A stretch of 64,000 nucleotides of DNA from CAYUXU01 sp964489695 (GCA_964489695.1 CAZAZP010000003.1:1-64000), one strand, 5' to 3'. Numbered from the stretch's first letter, positions 50,306-59,837 are shown. The notes: generated by a model from the letters alone, not told the origin. Program-made: numbers and translations.

Positions 50306-51966
50306 GAATATTCACCTCTTTCTGCTTTTAAACGAATTGTAACAACAGTACCAATATGCTCGATACTATCAATACCAACACCATAATCTGTTCCATAAAG
50401 AAGCTGTAATCTTTGATTAGTATTTAGTAATCCTACATATTTTGTATAACTCTCATTATTTTCAATAATATCTCTTAATTCGTCGAGTCTAGCTGAGCTC
50501 ATGCCAATTCCATTATCTTTAACCACCATAATAAGATCTTGATCAATTTGAAAGATATTTACTGCTACCAAAAATGTATGTTGGTTATCAAAGCCATGAA
50601 CAATACTGTTTTCAATAATTGGTTGCAAAATAAGTTTGGGAACAAGAAAATTGCCATCTTCACAAACAATTTCATATTTCAATAATTCGCCAAAGCGTAG
50701 CTGTTGCAAATTCAAATAATCTTCAATATACATTAAGTCATCTTCGAGTAACACCTTATTCTCTTCACCAAAACGAATTGAATATCGCAACATTTGAGCA
50801 AGTTTTACAATCATTAACGATGCCTTTTCTTGATCGATTTCAACCATTACATTTATTGATGCTAAAGTATTAAAAAGAAAATGTGGATTAAATTGTGATT
50901 GCAATTGTTTTATTTGAGCTAGATTTGTCTTTTCTGCTAATAAGGAGTTTTTTTCAATTAACTGTTTTACTTCTAATAAAAGAGAATTATAATGTTTGAC
51001 ATATTCAGTCATATGATCATTTTTGTCTTCCAACAAACGTAACTCATTAGTTTTTCTATAAGTCGAAAGGGAATCAAACATTTCATCGATGACCTCGAAA
51101 GTTCCTATCAAATACTTTTTCCTAATTAAATAAAAACCATAGCCAACGAAAAAAACAGCAATAATTAGGCCAAATATTAATACTTTTGATAATTGGACAA
51201 TAAAATCAATGTTTAAAAGAGTTGTTAAATATAATTGTTTCTGACTAATTGAAAAATCTAATTTGATAAAACTTTGATTTTCATAATTTATCAAATTGAA
51301 TAGTTTAGTTTCAATATTAGGGCGAATTGGTGGAGTTAATTTAGAATTATTACTAAACAATACACGATCAAAACCATTACTAACAATAATTGTGGCATCC
51401 TTAGTTCCAACAATTCGACTTAAAGTTGTAAAATTCAAATCAAAAACTAAAAAGTAAGTATTTATTCCATCCAAAGGTACAGCTTGAGCGAAATAAATCG
51501 ATCCTGAATCAGCATTAACGCTAGAGATTGAGAGCATTACTGAAGTATCTTCTGTTAACAAACGCTTATTTACCAAATTTAATAAAGCTGATGCTGCAGC
51601 TGGATTATTGAAATTTGTAATACCTGAACCAGAAAGACCATCACCAAAATAAAATTCAGCTGGATAATCTAATCCATTGACAAACTGATATAAATCTTGA
51701 TAAACAGTTGCTCTAGATACTTCTCCAGATAAATAACCAGTAATATTATGATAGTAATTATCATTGCTTAGATAAGATTGAAATTCTGATATATTAGTTT
51801 GAATTTCAGAAACGATCGCTTTAGATTGTTGATAACCATAAATACCCATGATGGTAGTTACTAATATCGGCAAAATAACGCTGATTGAAATAACCACTGC
51901 TAACATGGGTAATAATATAGATTGGAGCATTAACTGTAAAACTGAGAGTGGCTTTGTTGAGACCAA
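50299..51966 (-). CDS. Sensor histidine kinase (YesM/LytS-type)
   Basis: A 555-aa membrane sensor. TM1 (about 10-40), an extracellular sensing region (about 40-250), TM2 (about 255-280), a linker without an obvious HAMP, and the His_kinase domain with the phospho-His in LQSQFNPHFLFNTLASINVMVE near residue 355. The HATPase domain follows with ILQPIIENSIVHGF and VVKDNGIGMS. The start is TTG 51966, behind AAGGGGG. The ABC transporter permease stop lies 26 bases upstream, so sensor, regulator and transporter probably form one operon, a set-up known for sugar or sugar-phosphate systems. Confidence 0.92.
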   Translation of the reverse strand: MVSTKPLSVLQLMLQSILLPMLAVVISISVILPILVTTIMGIYGYQQSKAIVSEIQTNISEFQSYLSNDNYYHNITGYLSGEVSRATVYQDLYQFVNGLDYPAEFYFGDGLSGSGITNFNNPAAASALLNLVNKRLLTEDTSVMLSISSVNADSGSIYFAQAVPLDGINTYFLVFDLNFTTLSRIVGTKDATIIVSNGFDRVLFSNNSKLTPPIRPNIETKLFNLINYENQSFIKLDFSISQKQLYLTTLLNIDFIVQLSKVLIFGLIIAVFFVGYGFYLIRKKYLIGTFEVIDEMFDSLSTYRKTNELRLLEDKNDHMTEYVKHYNSLLLEVKQLIEKNSLLAEKTNLAQIKQLQSQFNPHFLFNTLASINVMVEIDQEKASLMIVKLAQMLRYSIRFGEENKVLLEDDLMYIEDYLNLQQLRFGELLKYEIVCEDGNFLVPKLILQPIIENSIVHGFDNQHTFLVAVNIFQIDQDLIMVVKDNGIGMSSARLDELRDIIENNESYTKYVGLLNTNQRLQLLYGTDYGVGIDSIEHIGTVVTIRLKAERGEYSW

Positions 51967-51992
51967 TTAGTTAACCCCCTTCTTATAAAAGA

Positions 51993-53645
51993 TTATAAAT
52001 CAATTTCTCGTCGGCCAGTAATTTTAAAGAATAAAAGTAATGTGACAACAGTAGTGAAGATTAAAACACTAGATAAAGCCGAAGCTACACCATAATTACC
52101 ATCCATAACCTGGAAGTAAATTTCAATTGACAAAGTTTTAGTTGAGACAACCCATAACATGACAGATGCGCTCAATTCACTAATTATCGACAACCAACTC
52201 ATAATTGCTCCTGATAAAACCCCAGGAATCATCATCGGTAAAGTTACTCTAAAAAAAGTTGTGATTGAATTAGCACCTAAACTGAGTGAAGCTTCCTCAA
52301 CGTTTAAGTCAATTTGCCGCAAGATAGCAGAGGTACTTCGTATTGTATAAGGTAAACGACGGATAACATAAGCAACAATAATTATTAAGGCTGTTCCATG
52401 AAGTAGCAGGGGTTTTTTATTGAATGCTAAGATTAATGAGATTCCAAGAATTGATCCAGGAATAATATAAGGTGCCATCGATATTGTATCTAAAATACTA
52501 GTTAATTTACTCGATTTACGTACTGATGTATATGCAATAACAATACCGATAAAAATTACTAAAATCATTGCATAAAATGAAAATAAATAAGTATTCTTAA
52601 TAGTTCGGCCTAATGTTGTAAACGCTTTTGCATAATTCATCAATGAATAACCGGGTAGATAAATCATACCTTTACTATTTCTAAAAGAGTTATGAAATAC
52701 TACTAGAGTTGGTAAAACAGCGATAAAAGTCATTGTATAAAGAATAGCATGAGATAAAATATTTTTAATACCGGAAACTTTTTTAGGTTCTATTGGACGC
52801 ATCGAAGTCATTTCGATTGTTTTACGATTGCTAATGTATCTTTGTAATAAAAATATAGTAGTTGTAAATATAACTACGATAACACTAATTGTCGCGGCTA
52901 ATCGTTTATCTGGGGTTAAGTCTCCAACAAATGAGTCGTAAATTAATCCAGGAATCGTACGATAACCTTCACCAATAAGTTTAGGAGTACCAAAATCTGC
53001 CAAGATCCGCATGAATACAAGTAACCCTGAAGCTAAGATTGTGGGTAGAATTAATGGGATAATAACTTCTTTAATACGTTTATAAGCAGAGGCACCTAAA
53101 CTTTCAGCCGCTTCCCCTAATGATGCATCCATATTTTTTAACGCACCAGATACATACAAATAAACCAGAGGTATGAGTTTAATCGTAAAAACTAATAGAA
53201 TACCATCAAAACCATAAATACCTTTCGAAGTAACATGAAAAAGTTGATTGATTACTTTTGTTATCATACCTTGGCGCCCAAATAAAGAAATCCAAGCATA
53301 GGCTCCAATAAAAGGTGGTGAAACAATGGAAATAATCAAAAGCATATCAATAATTGGCTTGAACTTAATTTTAACAGTTCTCGCAATATAAGCTAGTAAT
53401 GTTCCAAAGAAACTGGTTAATAAAGTAGCTAAAAGCGTAACCTTAAAACTATTTAAAATTGTGTTAGAATAATATTTCTTTTGAAAAAACATTATGAAAT
53501 ATTTAAAATCCAATTGCTTCGTTGCAGGATCAACAATACTGCTCAAAAGAATTTGTAAAATTGGATAAATGAAAAACACAACAAAAAAAGCAAAAGAAAC
53601 TAAAGATAAAAGTGTCCAACCATTAAGTTTATGCGACTTTTTCAT
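51993..53645 (-). CDS. Ferric/phosphosugar-type ABC transporter, double-length permease
   Basis: A 550-aa permease made of two fused permease units (FbpB/AfuB-type), about 12 membrane helices. The two EAA-like loops are SLGEAAESLGASAYKRIKEVIIPLILP near residue 185 and NVEEASLSLGANSITTFFRVTLPMMIP near residue 460. I start at ATG 53645, behind AAGGTG; a GTG three codons upstream is the alternative. It overlaps the ATPase gene by 17 bases. Family annotation alone says 'iron', but the two-component neighbour, the cre-like site and the nearby sugar genes favour a sugar phosphate. Confidence 0.88.
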   Translation of the reverse strand: MKKSHKLNGWTLLSLVSFAFFVVFFIYPILQILLSSIVDPATKQLDFKYFIMFFQKKYYSNTILNSFKVTLLATLLTSFFGTLLAYIARTVKIKFKPIIDMLLIISIVSPPFIGAYAWISLFGRQGMITKVINQLFHVTSKGIYGFDGILLVFTIKLIPLVYLYVSGALKNMDASLGEAAESLGASAYKRIKEVIIPLILPTILASGLLVFMRILADFGTPKLIGEGYRTIPGLIYDSFVGDLTPDKRLAATISVIVVIFTTTIFLLQRYISNRKTIEMTSMRPIEPKKVSGIKNILSHAILYTMTFIAVLPTLVVFHNSFRNSKGMIYLPGYSLMNYAKAFTTLGRTIKNTYLFSFYAMILVIFIGIVIAYTSVRKSSKLTSILDTISMAPYIIPGSILGISLILAFNKKPLLLHGTALIIIVAYVIRRLPYTIRSTSAILRQIDLNVEEASLSLGANSITTFFRVTLPMMIPGVLSGAIMSWLSIISELSASVMLWVVSTKTLSIEIYFQVMDGNYGVASALSSVLIFTTVVTLLLFFKITGRREIDL

Positions 53646-54720
53646 TATGAACACCTTGCATTAATGATACTCCTGAATTTTTATCAAAGGCATTAATAAC
53701 ACTTAAATCAAAATCTAGTAGGACTTCATCATCAATGTTATAATGACTTTCTTTGATGTTTTTAGAAATCTCAATTTCTTGATTATTCACTAATTCAATG
53801 ACATAGCGAACCTCTGAACCTAAAAACATTTTTTCCACAATTTTCCCTTTAATACCATCTTCAACAAAATTAAATTCAGTTGGACGAACATTGAGTTTAA
53901 TGTCTGTATTAATTGGAATATCTTTTTTGAGCCTTGGCAAGACAAGTTTATATCCGTTATCTAGTTCAATTGTTTGTTCAGCTATTATCTTTCCATTAAT
54001 TAAGTTGCCTTGGCCAATAAAAGTTGCAACAAATAAATTTGCTGGATTAGAATAAATTTCTATTGGGCTACCAATTTGTTGAATAACGCCAAAGTTCATA
54101 ACTGCAATTCTATCCGACATTGATAAAGCTTCTTCTTGGTCATGAGTAACATAAATAGTTGTAATTTTAAACTGATTTTGAATTTGTTTAATAGCTAAGC
54201 GCATATCAATTCTGAGTTTTGCATCTAGATTACTTAATGGTTCATCCATCAACAAGACATCTGGTTGAATAACAATCGCTCGAGCTAGAGCAACCCGTTG
54301 TTGTTGCCCACCACTCATTTGAGTAGGAATACGCTGCTTCAATTCGGAAATTTGAACAACATCCAGAATATCATCAACACGTTTAGAATATTCAGGATCT
54401 TTAATTTTCCGTTGCTTAAGGCCATAGCCAATATTCTTTTCCACCGACATGTGTGGAAAAATGGCATAATTTTGAAAAACCATTCCAATATTTCTTTGGT
54501 AAGATGGGATGTTGTTAATTAACTTATCATTAAAATAAAACTCTCCTCCTTCGATTGTATTAAAGCCTGCAATCATTCTTAATAAAGTTGTTTTTCCACA
54601 ACCACTGGGTCCTAACAAAGTGAAAAATTCACCTTCTTTTACTTCTAATGATAAATTAGAGATTACAGTATTATCTCCAAATCTCTTAACTGCGTTTTTA
54701 ATTGAAATAGATACACTCAT
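53629..54720 (-). CDS. Ferric/phosphosugar-type ABC transporter, ATP-binding protein
   Basis: A 363-aa ATPase of the FbpC/PotA-like group. Walker A GPSGCGKTTLLRMIAGF near residue 38, Q-loop VFQNYAIFPHMS, signature MSGGQQQRVALARAI, Walker B LLMDEPLSNLDAKLR and H-loop TIYVTHDQEEA. A C-terminal TOBE-type domain (about 240-363) reads LNVRPTEFNF and GSEVRYVIEL. It works with the double-length permease and the binding protein encoded upstream. No iron-specific feature can be read from the ATPase. Confidence 0.9.
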   Translation of the reverse strand: MSVSISIKNAVKRFGDNTVISNLSLEVKEGEFFTLLGPSGCGKTTLLRMIAGFNTIEGGEFYFNDKLINNIPSYQRNIGMVFQNYAIFPHMSVEKNIGYGLKQRKIKDPEYSKRVDDILDVVQISELKQRIPTQMSGGQQQRVALARAIVIQPDVLLMDEPLSNLDAKLRIDMRLAIKQIQNQFKITTIYVTHDQEEALSMSDRIAVMNFGVIQQIGSPIEIYSNPANLFVATFIGQGNLINGKIIAEQTIELDNGYKLVLPRLKKDIPINTDIKLNVRPTEFNFVEDGIKGKIVEKMFLGSEVRYVIELVNNQEIEISKNIKESHYNIDDEVLLDFDLSVINAFDKNSGVSLMQGVHNEKVA

Positions 54721-54764
54721 AATTATTCGGTAAGTTCTTACCTTTCCTCCTTTACCTAAGAAAT

Positions 54765-54791
54765 GTCAAAGAGAGCTTAGCTCTCTTTGAC
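54765..54791 (-). other. Intercistronic stem-loop (mRNA stabiliser candidate)
   Basis: GTCAAAGAGAGC-TTA-GCTCTCTTTGAC is a perfect 12-base stem between the binding-protein and ATPase genes. The minus-strand tail after it is not T-rich, so it is unlikely to be a full terminator. Such stems often protect the upstream binding-protein message and lower expression of the membrane components. Confidence 0.75.
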
Positions 54792-54802
54792 TTTGATAAA
54801 AA

Positions 54803-55836
54803 TTAATCAAAAAGTTCTGTGATTAGATCTTGAATTTTTTCAATGATGCCTGGCTTTGTTTCAGCTTGCCATTCAGTAGTACGTGGAATAACATTCATGT
54901 CAGCAATAGACCATTTATAGTCAGCAACTTCTGCTGTTCCTAAAAGCGGGTTAGCGCCTAGGCAGTCTTTACCATAGACAGATTGTCCTTCTTGACTAGC
55001 GAACCAATCGATAAACACTTTCGCTGCTTCTGGATTTTTAGCGTTTTTAATTAAAGCAACACTAGCTGTTCCAGGAATAACACCTTCTGCCATTAAAACT
55101 ACTTTAATGTTAGGGACTTTTTCAACTAAATAAGCTTGTGCAGGGGTATCCCATGATAAACCAACAGCATATTCACCAGAAAGAACGCCTTCATAAGTAA
55201 CAGCTGACGACTCAACAATTTTACCATCTAAGTTTTCATAGAATTTTGTAACGTAATCCCATGCATCTTTAGATTCAGCCTTTTGATAGTTATCATCTCC
55301 TACACCCATTGCTAATAACATATTTTCTAAATGATTATAAGCACTAGAAGATGCAGCAGCGTTACCCATCGCAATTTTCCCTTTAAGATCGGGGTTAAGT
55401 AATTCAGCATAGCCTTTAATTTCGTATGGAACTAAATTGGTATTATAGATAATAACAGGTGCATTATAACCAATCTCTGTTGCAAATCCAGTATCATTTC
55501 TAAACGCTTCGTCATAAAGACTATCGTGTATAGAAACATACTGTTCAAAATACGAAGTATCCATTAAAATTGTACTAGTTGGAATCCAAGCAACATCAGC
55601 TTGTGGATTTGCAGCTTCTGCTTGAATTTTAGCATAGATTTCTCCAGAACCACCACGAATAACTTCAACTTTAATTCCAGTTGCTGCTTCAAAAGCTGGA
55701 ATCATGACATCAATGTTATCTTGAGCTGACGGTGTATAAACAGTAATGGTTTCTGTTTTCTTTTCATCAGTTTTACCACAACCAGTTAAAACCAAGCCCA
55801 TGATAACAAGAACTACAAATAAGCTTCTTTTTTCAT
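54803..55836 (-). CDS. Ferric/phosphosugar-type ABC transporter, substrate-binding lipoprotein, frameshifted at start
   Basis: Extracellular solute-binding protein of about 343 aa if in frame. The body, TITVYTPSAQDNIDVMIPAFEAATGIKVEVIRGGSGE to the end, is intact and resembles AfuA/FbpA-type proteins but lacks the adjacent Tyr pair of iron binders. The well-placed ATG at 55836, after AAGGAGGG, is followed by six A and goes out of frame to a stop after seven codons. A seventh A would give MKKRSLFVVLVIMGLVLTGCGK, an ideal lipoprotein signal. The only in-frame ATG, at 55801, leaves no signal peptide. This is either a slippage switch or an assembly error. Confidence 0.85.
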
Positions 55837-55857
55837 GTAAAGCCCTCCTTAAATATT

Positions 55858-55884
55858 ATTATAGAAATAATGTAAGCGTTTTAA
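55858..55884 (-). promoter_or_regulatory. Promoter with cre-like CcpA site upstream of the binding-protein gene
   Basis: A minus-strand TATAAT (55863-55858) lies about 22 bases before the start codon. Just upstream, TGTAAGCGTTTTAA (55871-55884 on the plus strand) matches the cre consensus TGWAANCGNTNWCA at all but one position. A bound CcpA would overlap the -35 region. This suggests carbon catabolite repression and a sugar-type substrate. Confidence 0.6.
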
Positions 55885-56002
55885 TATACGAGAAAAAAGC
55901 GATAATATCATAAAAAAACGACATATCTTAAAGTAGTAAATTATAAATGTCTTATTTTTATTAAGTGTTGGATTGAAATATCTTTTTGAATGTTTTGATT
56001 AA

Positions 56003-56674
56003 TTAATAAAGATTTTTATTTTTGGAATTTCCATTAATTAATTGTAGTGCTCCACTCATTCCTAATCTAGATACTCCTAAATCAATATATTTTTTGACGT
56101 CTTCTATTGTTTTTATCCCGCCAGCAGCCTTTATCTTCACGTCAGGTCCGATATGTTTTTTAAATAGTTCAATTTGTTTTGGATCTGCTCCAAACTTTCC
56201 AAATCCAGTAGATGTTTTAATATAATCTACTTTATTATCAGTAATAATCTCACATAGGCGAATAATCTCTGAATCATTTAGGTAGCAAGCTTCAATTATA
56301 ACTTTTAGACAAAATTTAGATCCTAAATTTCGAATATTTTTAATTTCATCACTAATATAATCAAAATCTGAGCTTTTTAATCTCCCTATATTAATAACCA
56401 TATCTAGTTCATCAGCACCATTTTGAAGTGCATTACGTGCCTCAAATAATTTTGCTTCAGTTGTCATATAACCAAGCGGAAATCCAATCACGGTACAAAC
56501 AGTTAACTCTGGAAATTTTTCTTTAATTTGCTTGACATAAGATGGAGGTATACAAATACTTGCCATCTCGTATTGTAAGGCTTCTTTAGCAAGTTTTTCA
56601 ATTTCTTCTAAAGTTGCAGTTGCGGATAATAAAGTGTGATCAACTATACTTAAAAAAATTTTATAATCTTTCAT
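56003..56674 (-). CDS. deoC: Deoxyribose-phosphate aldolase
   Basis: Class I aldolase of 223 aa that splits 2-deoxyribose 5-phosphate into acetaldehyde and glyceraldehyde 3-phosphate. VDHTLLSATATLEEIEKLAKEA near the N-terminus, DELDMVINIGRLK, CLKVIIEACYL, the Schiff-base Lys in DYIKTSTGFGKFGA near residue 155, and IKAAGGIKTIEDVKKYIDLG. The Shine-Dalgarno site is poor (only AAAGGA some 35 bases upstream), so translation may be weak or coupled. It follows the DeoR-type regulator in the same direction. Confidence 0.93.
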   Translation of the reverse strand: MKDYKIFLSIVDHTLLSATATLEEIEKLAKEALQYEMASICIPPSYVKQIKEKFPELTVCTVIGFPLGYMTTEAKLFEARNALQNGADELDMVINIGRLKSSDFDYISDEIKNIRNLGSKFCLKVIIEACYLNDSEIIRLCEIITDNKVDYIKTSTGFGKFGADPKQIELFKKHIGPDVKIKAAGGIKTIEDVKKYIDLGVSRLGMSGALQLINGNSKNKNLY

Positions 56675-56728
56675 AATATTTAAAATAATAATACGTTTAA
56701 TGTACTAATAAATCCTTTCTATTAAATT

Positions 56729-57502
56729 TTAATCAGCAAATACAATCTTAACTTTATCCTTCATCGTTTCCAAAATAGATTCGGAATTATTTGGTGTATT
56801 AGTGACAAATAGATCTATATCCTCCCAATTTGCATATCGAAAATGACTTGTCATATTGAACTTTGATTTATCACCCATAACGATTGTTTTCTTTGATCGA
56901 CTAATTGCTTTCTTAGCAATACATAACTCATTATATGAAAAAGTTGCAGGTCCTTCTAATTTTTGAAAGCCGCTAGTACCCAATATGGCATAATCCAAAT
57001 ATATGTCATTAAAAAAACTTAACGTCATATCACCAACAGTTGCAGCACTAATAGCCTCTATCTCCCCGCCTAATAGTAATAATTCACAATTCAGAGGGGA
57101 AACACTATAAAATGACTCAGCTATCATAATTGAGTTGGTAAATATTCTAATTTTCTTCTGAAATAACTGTTCAGCTAAAATTAGTTCTGTACTTCCAGGG
57201 CCAATATAAATGCTAGAATTCTCAGGGATTAAATCATATACCATTTTTGTAATTAAACTTTTAAAAATACTATTAGTTTTAAGTTTTACTGATAAAGGTA
57301 AATCTTGATTTGGTTCAACTGCGATTGCACCACCATGACCTCTAATCAATAATCCTCTTGCTTCTAAATAGATTAAGTCTTTTCTTATTGTTTCAGTCGA
57401 TACTTTAAATATTTTGGCAAGCTCAACTACTCTAACAGAGTTTTCACTTTGTAAAAGAGATAACAATTCTTGACGTCTATTAATTAATAAAAGATTTTCC
57501 AT
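56729..57502 (-). CDS. DeoR-family transcriptional regulator
   Basis: A 257-aa repressor of sugar catabolism genes. The N-terminal winged HTH reads NRRQELLSLLQSENSVRVVELAKIFKVSTETIRKDLIYLEARGLLIRGHGGAI. The C-terminal sugar-phosphate-sensing domain (about 75-240) has IYIGPGSTELILAEQL, LLLGGEIEAISAATVGDMTLSFF and TIVMGDKSKFNM. The effector is expected to be a phosphorylated sugar. It lies inside the PTS/transketolase cluster, between the IIB gene and deoC, and is its natural candidate regulator. Confidence 0.92.
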   Translation of the reverse strand: MENLLLINRRQELLSLLQSENSVRVVELAKIFKVSTETIRKDLIYLEARGLLIRGHGGAIAVEPNQDLPLSVKLKTNSIFKSLITKMVYDLIPENSSIYIGPGSTELILAEQLFQKKIRIFTNSIMIAESFYSVSPLNCELLLLGGEIEAISAATVGDMTLSFFNDIYLDYAILGTSGFQKLEGPATFSYNELCIAKKAISRSKKTIVMGDKSKFNMTSHFRYANWEDIDLFVTNTPNNSESILETMKDKVKIVFAD

Positions 57503-57601
57503 GATTATAATTCCTCGTCATTTTTCTTAGCCCTTTAGATAATAGCAAATTAAATAATTACATTTTAACATAGCATATTAATTACTTAAAAAGCATATTT
57601 A

Positions 57602-58081
57602 TCACTTGATCTTCAAATCAGTAAATCTTCTCAAGTTACTCCCAGGTAATAATTGAAATTCGATTTCAATATTTTGAATTGCAATAGAGCGAAATGCCTC
57701 AATTTCTTCATCATTTGCATATATACCCATTACAAGACTTTTTCGCAAATCTTTCTTACCCAAAGGGCCAACATTTATTTTATTTGGGCTTATAATTTTT
57801 TCTTCTATTAACTCTTTTAAAATAATTGGTTCTTGAGCAATCAACATATACTTTCTTTTGCTTCTTTCAGCTTCAGGCAATTTTTTGAGGGCACTTTCTT
57901 TATCGAAGATGTGCACCGGAAGATTAAAAGCAGCACGGCTATAAATATTTTTTAACATGGGGTTATTTGCTATTTCATTAGATACCAGAATTATTCCGTC
58001 AATTTTAATAATTCGACTCCACGAAACAACGGTCTGTCCATGAATTGCTCTTTCATCTATTCTATAAAATACTATGGCCAT
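57602..58081 (-). CDS. PTS mannose-family transporter subunit IIB
   Basis: A 159-aa phosphocarrier. YRIDERAIHGQTVVSWSRII near the N-terminus carries the phosphorylated His (near residue 14). The domain continues with DGIILVSNEIANNP, FDKESAL and NVGPLGKKDLRKS, all typical of mannose/fructose/sorbose IIB proteins. It accepts phosphate from IIA and transfers it to the incoming sugar with IIC and IID, which lie some 4.5 kb upstream in the same cluster. No IIA gene is in view. The start has AGGGTGAAAA upstream. Confidence 0.92.
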   Translation of the reverse strand: MAIVFYRIDERAIHGQTVVSWSRIIKIDGIILVSNEIANNPMLKNIYSRAAFNLPVHIFDKESALKKLPEAERSKRKYMLIAQEPIILKELIEEKIISPNKINVGPLGKKDLRKSLVMGIYANDEEIEAFRSIAIQNIEIEFQLLPGSNLRRFTDLKIK

Positions 58082-58130
58082 TTTTCACCCTAATGTAATT
58101 GAATCATTACATCGTTCCTTTCTTTAAAAT

Positions 58131-59837
58131 CTATTTATTATTACTAAATCCTTCTTTTTCAATTTGAACAATTGCTATTCTTTGTTGATTTAGCGACGTA
58201 ATCTTAACTTCCTTAACGTCATTTGGTATATAAATTGTTTCCATATAATGAATCTCAAAGTCGTTAAATATATTTTCAGGTGAACAAATTATAGCACTTT
58301 CTCCTTCAACTAATACGATAATCTGCATCTGAGATGAATTTTTAATCATCAATTCATTATTAAACCAGTGTTTATTTACATTCATTGGACAATAACTCAT
58401 AGTTCCTATTCTATCAGAATAAATTTCTTGTTCTTTATTATCTAATACTTCTCTTGAGAACAAATTCGCCTTGACCCATGGTGCTGAGAAATTCTCTTGA
58501 ATTACTTTTTCACCCAAGTCGATATCTATTTGTCGTGGTTTACCATTTGCATCAACACGACCCCAATCCCAGAGCTTGAAAGTAGTTGTTGATGAAGAAT
58601 CAATTTCTAAGCAAACGGATTCTTTACAAAACGCATGAACAACTCCACCAGGTAAATAAATGTAATCAAATTTTTCCACATCATAGCTATTAACATAGTT
58701 AGCAACTTCAAATTTATTCTTTATTTGTGCAGTCTTTAAAGCACTAGAAAATTCTCTAAGCTTTAAATCTTCTTTCAATCCAAGCAATACTTTCGATTGC
58801 TCTGTTGTTTCAATATAATAATATCCTTCATGATGTCCAAAAGGATAATTCATTTGGTTTTGATTATATTCAGCTGTAGGATGAACTTGTAGACTTGAAT
58901 TTTCTCCTCCAATAGTATCAACAATTAATAGATGAATTGGCGTTCTACTACCATAAATATAATAATTGCGCTCCCCAAGTAAGCCTAATGGTTCAATATT
59001 AATTATATCTCTACCAGGAATAGACAATATTTCACCATTGATATTAATATTTACATACTGTTCTTCTAAAATTGAAGAAACTAAAAATGAATATTTTTTA
59101 TTGGTTTCAGGAGCACCAAGCCTACTTTGGAACCATTTACCGCCCCCCCAAATATTTTCTTGAAAAAGAGGAACGGTCCTAAACGGTTGTTTTACTATTT
59201 CATTAATTACTTCTTTATAATCAATTATCGAAAGCATTTTATTATCAATAGAAATATCTATGATAAAATCATTTTCACATAAATTGTAATGTTTATGTTT
59301 TTCAACTAAATGAAAGTCTATATATTTCAGTCGTTTCTCTGTGAGGTATTTATTACTATCAATTAACCTATCCCATGCTTTATCGAATGTTGTATTAACA
59401 TAAATGTTTACAGCATCATTAACGAAGTTTGAAGCACCGGGGCCAAAAATCAATCTTAAACCACTAAACTCTTTTCTTAAGGCTAATTCAATTTTATTCT
59501 GTTCATACATGTCGATAATGTGACCGCTAGCAAATTTTCCATTTACAGGATGATCAGTTAAATAATCTTTGAATTTATTTTCAATTTCATTATCTTCTAG
59601 GCGATACAAATTTAAATCAATTATCTCGGAAAATTCTATACCATCAGTTATAAATTTAATATCCGCAATATCTATCGATAAATATGAATCTAAAACAAGA
59701 GTCTTAAATTCACTTTCCTTTAGTAAGTCATCTATCTTTTCAACAATTGAACTTTTATCTTTATAGATCTTAATGTTAGATAAAATTTTTACTTCAGGAA
59801 AAAAATCATAATTTGGTACAATAGCTCTTTCACTCAT
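58131..59837 (-). CDS. Large class I phosphomannose-isomerase-like protein
   Basis: A 568-aa cytosolic protein. The C-terminal 350 residues are a class I mannose-6-phosphate isomerase-type cupin. The metal ligands appear as Gln317 and His319 (SLQVHPTAEY), Glu337 (GHHEGYYYIE) and His401 (GGVVHAFC), followed by FKLWDWGR. The N-terminal 215 residues are not part of classical PMI; they contain LIFGPGASNFVNDAVNIYVNTTFDKAWDR and no clear Walker motif. The protein may isomerise another aldose phosphate. The start overlaps the transketolase C-subunit stop by 8 bases (ATGAGTGA). Confidence 0.82.
   Translation of the reverse strand: MSERAIVPNYDFFPEVKILSNIKIYKDKSSIVEKIDDLLKESEFKTLVLDSYLSIDIADIKFITDGIEFSEIIDLNLYRLEDNEIENKFKDYLTDHPVNGKFASGHIIDMYEQNKIELALRKEFSGLRLIFGPGASNFVNDAVNIYVNTTFDKAWDRLIDSNKYLTEKRLKYIDFHLVEKHKHYNLCENDFIIDISIDNKMLSIIDYKEVINEIVKQPFRTVPLFQENIWGGGKWFQSRLGAPETNKKYSFLVSSILEEQYVNININGEILSIPGRDIINIEPLGLLGERNYYIYGSRTPIHLLIVDTIGGENSSLQVHPTAEYNQNQMNYPFGHHEGYYYIETTEQSKVLLGLKEDLKLREFSSALKTAQIKNKFEVANYVNSYDVEKFDYIYLPGGVVHAFCKESVCLEIDSSSTTTFKLWDWGRVDANGKPRQIDIDLGEKVIQENFSAPWVKANLFSREVLDNKEQEIYSDRIGTMSYCPMNVNKHWFNNELMIKNSSQMQIIVLVEGESAIICSPENIFNDFEIHYMETIYIPNDVKEVKITSLNQQRIAIVQIEKEGFSNNK

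Noticed and set aside
54803..55801. Iron transporter assignment for the binding protein
   Set aside because: The adjacent Tyr pair of ferric-binding proteins is absent and the context is carbohydrate; left as ferric/phosphosugar-type.
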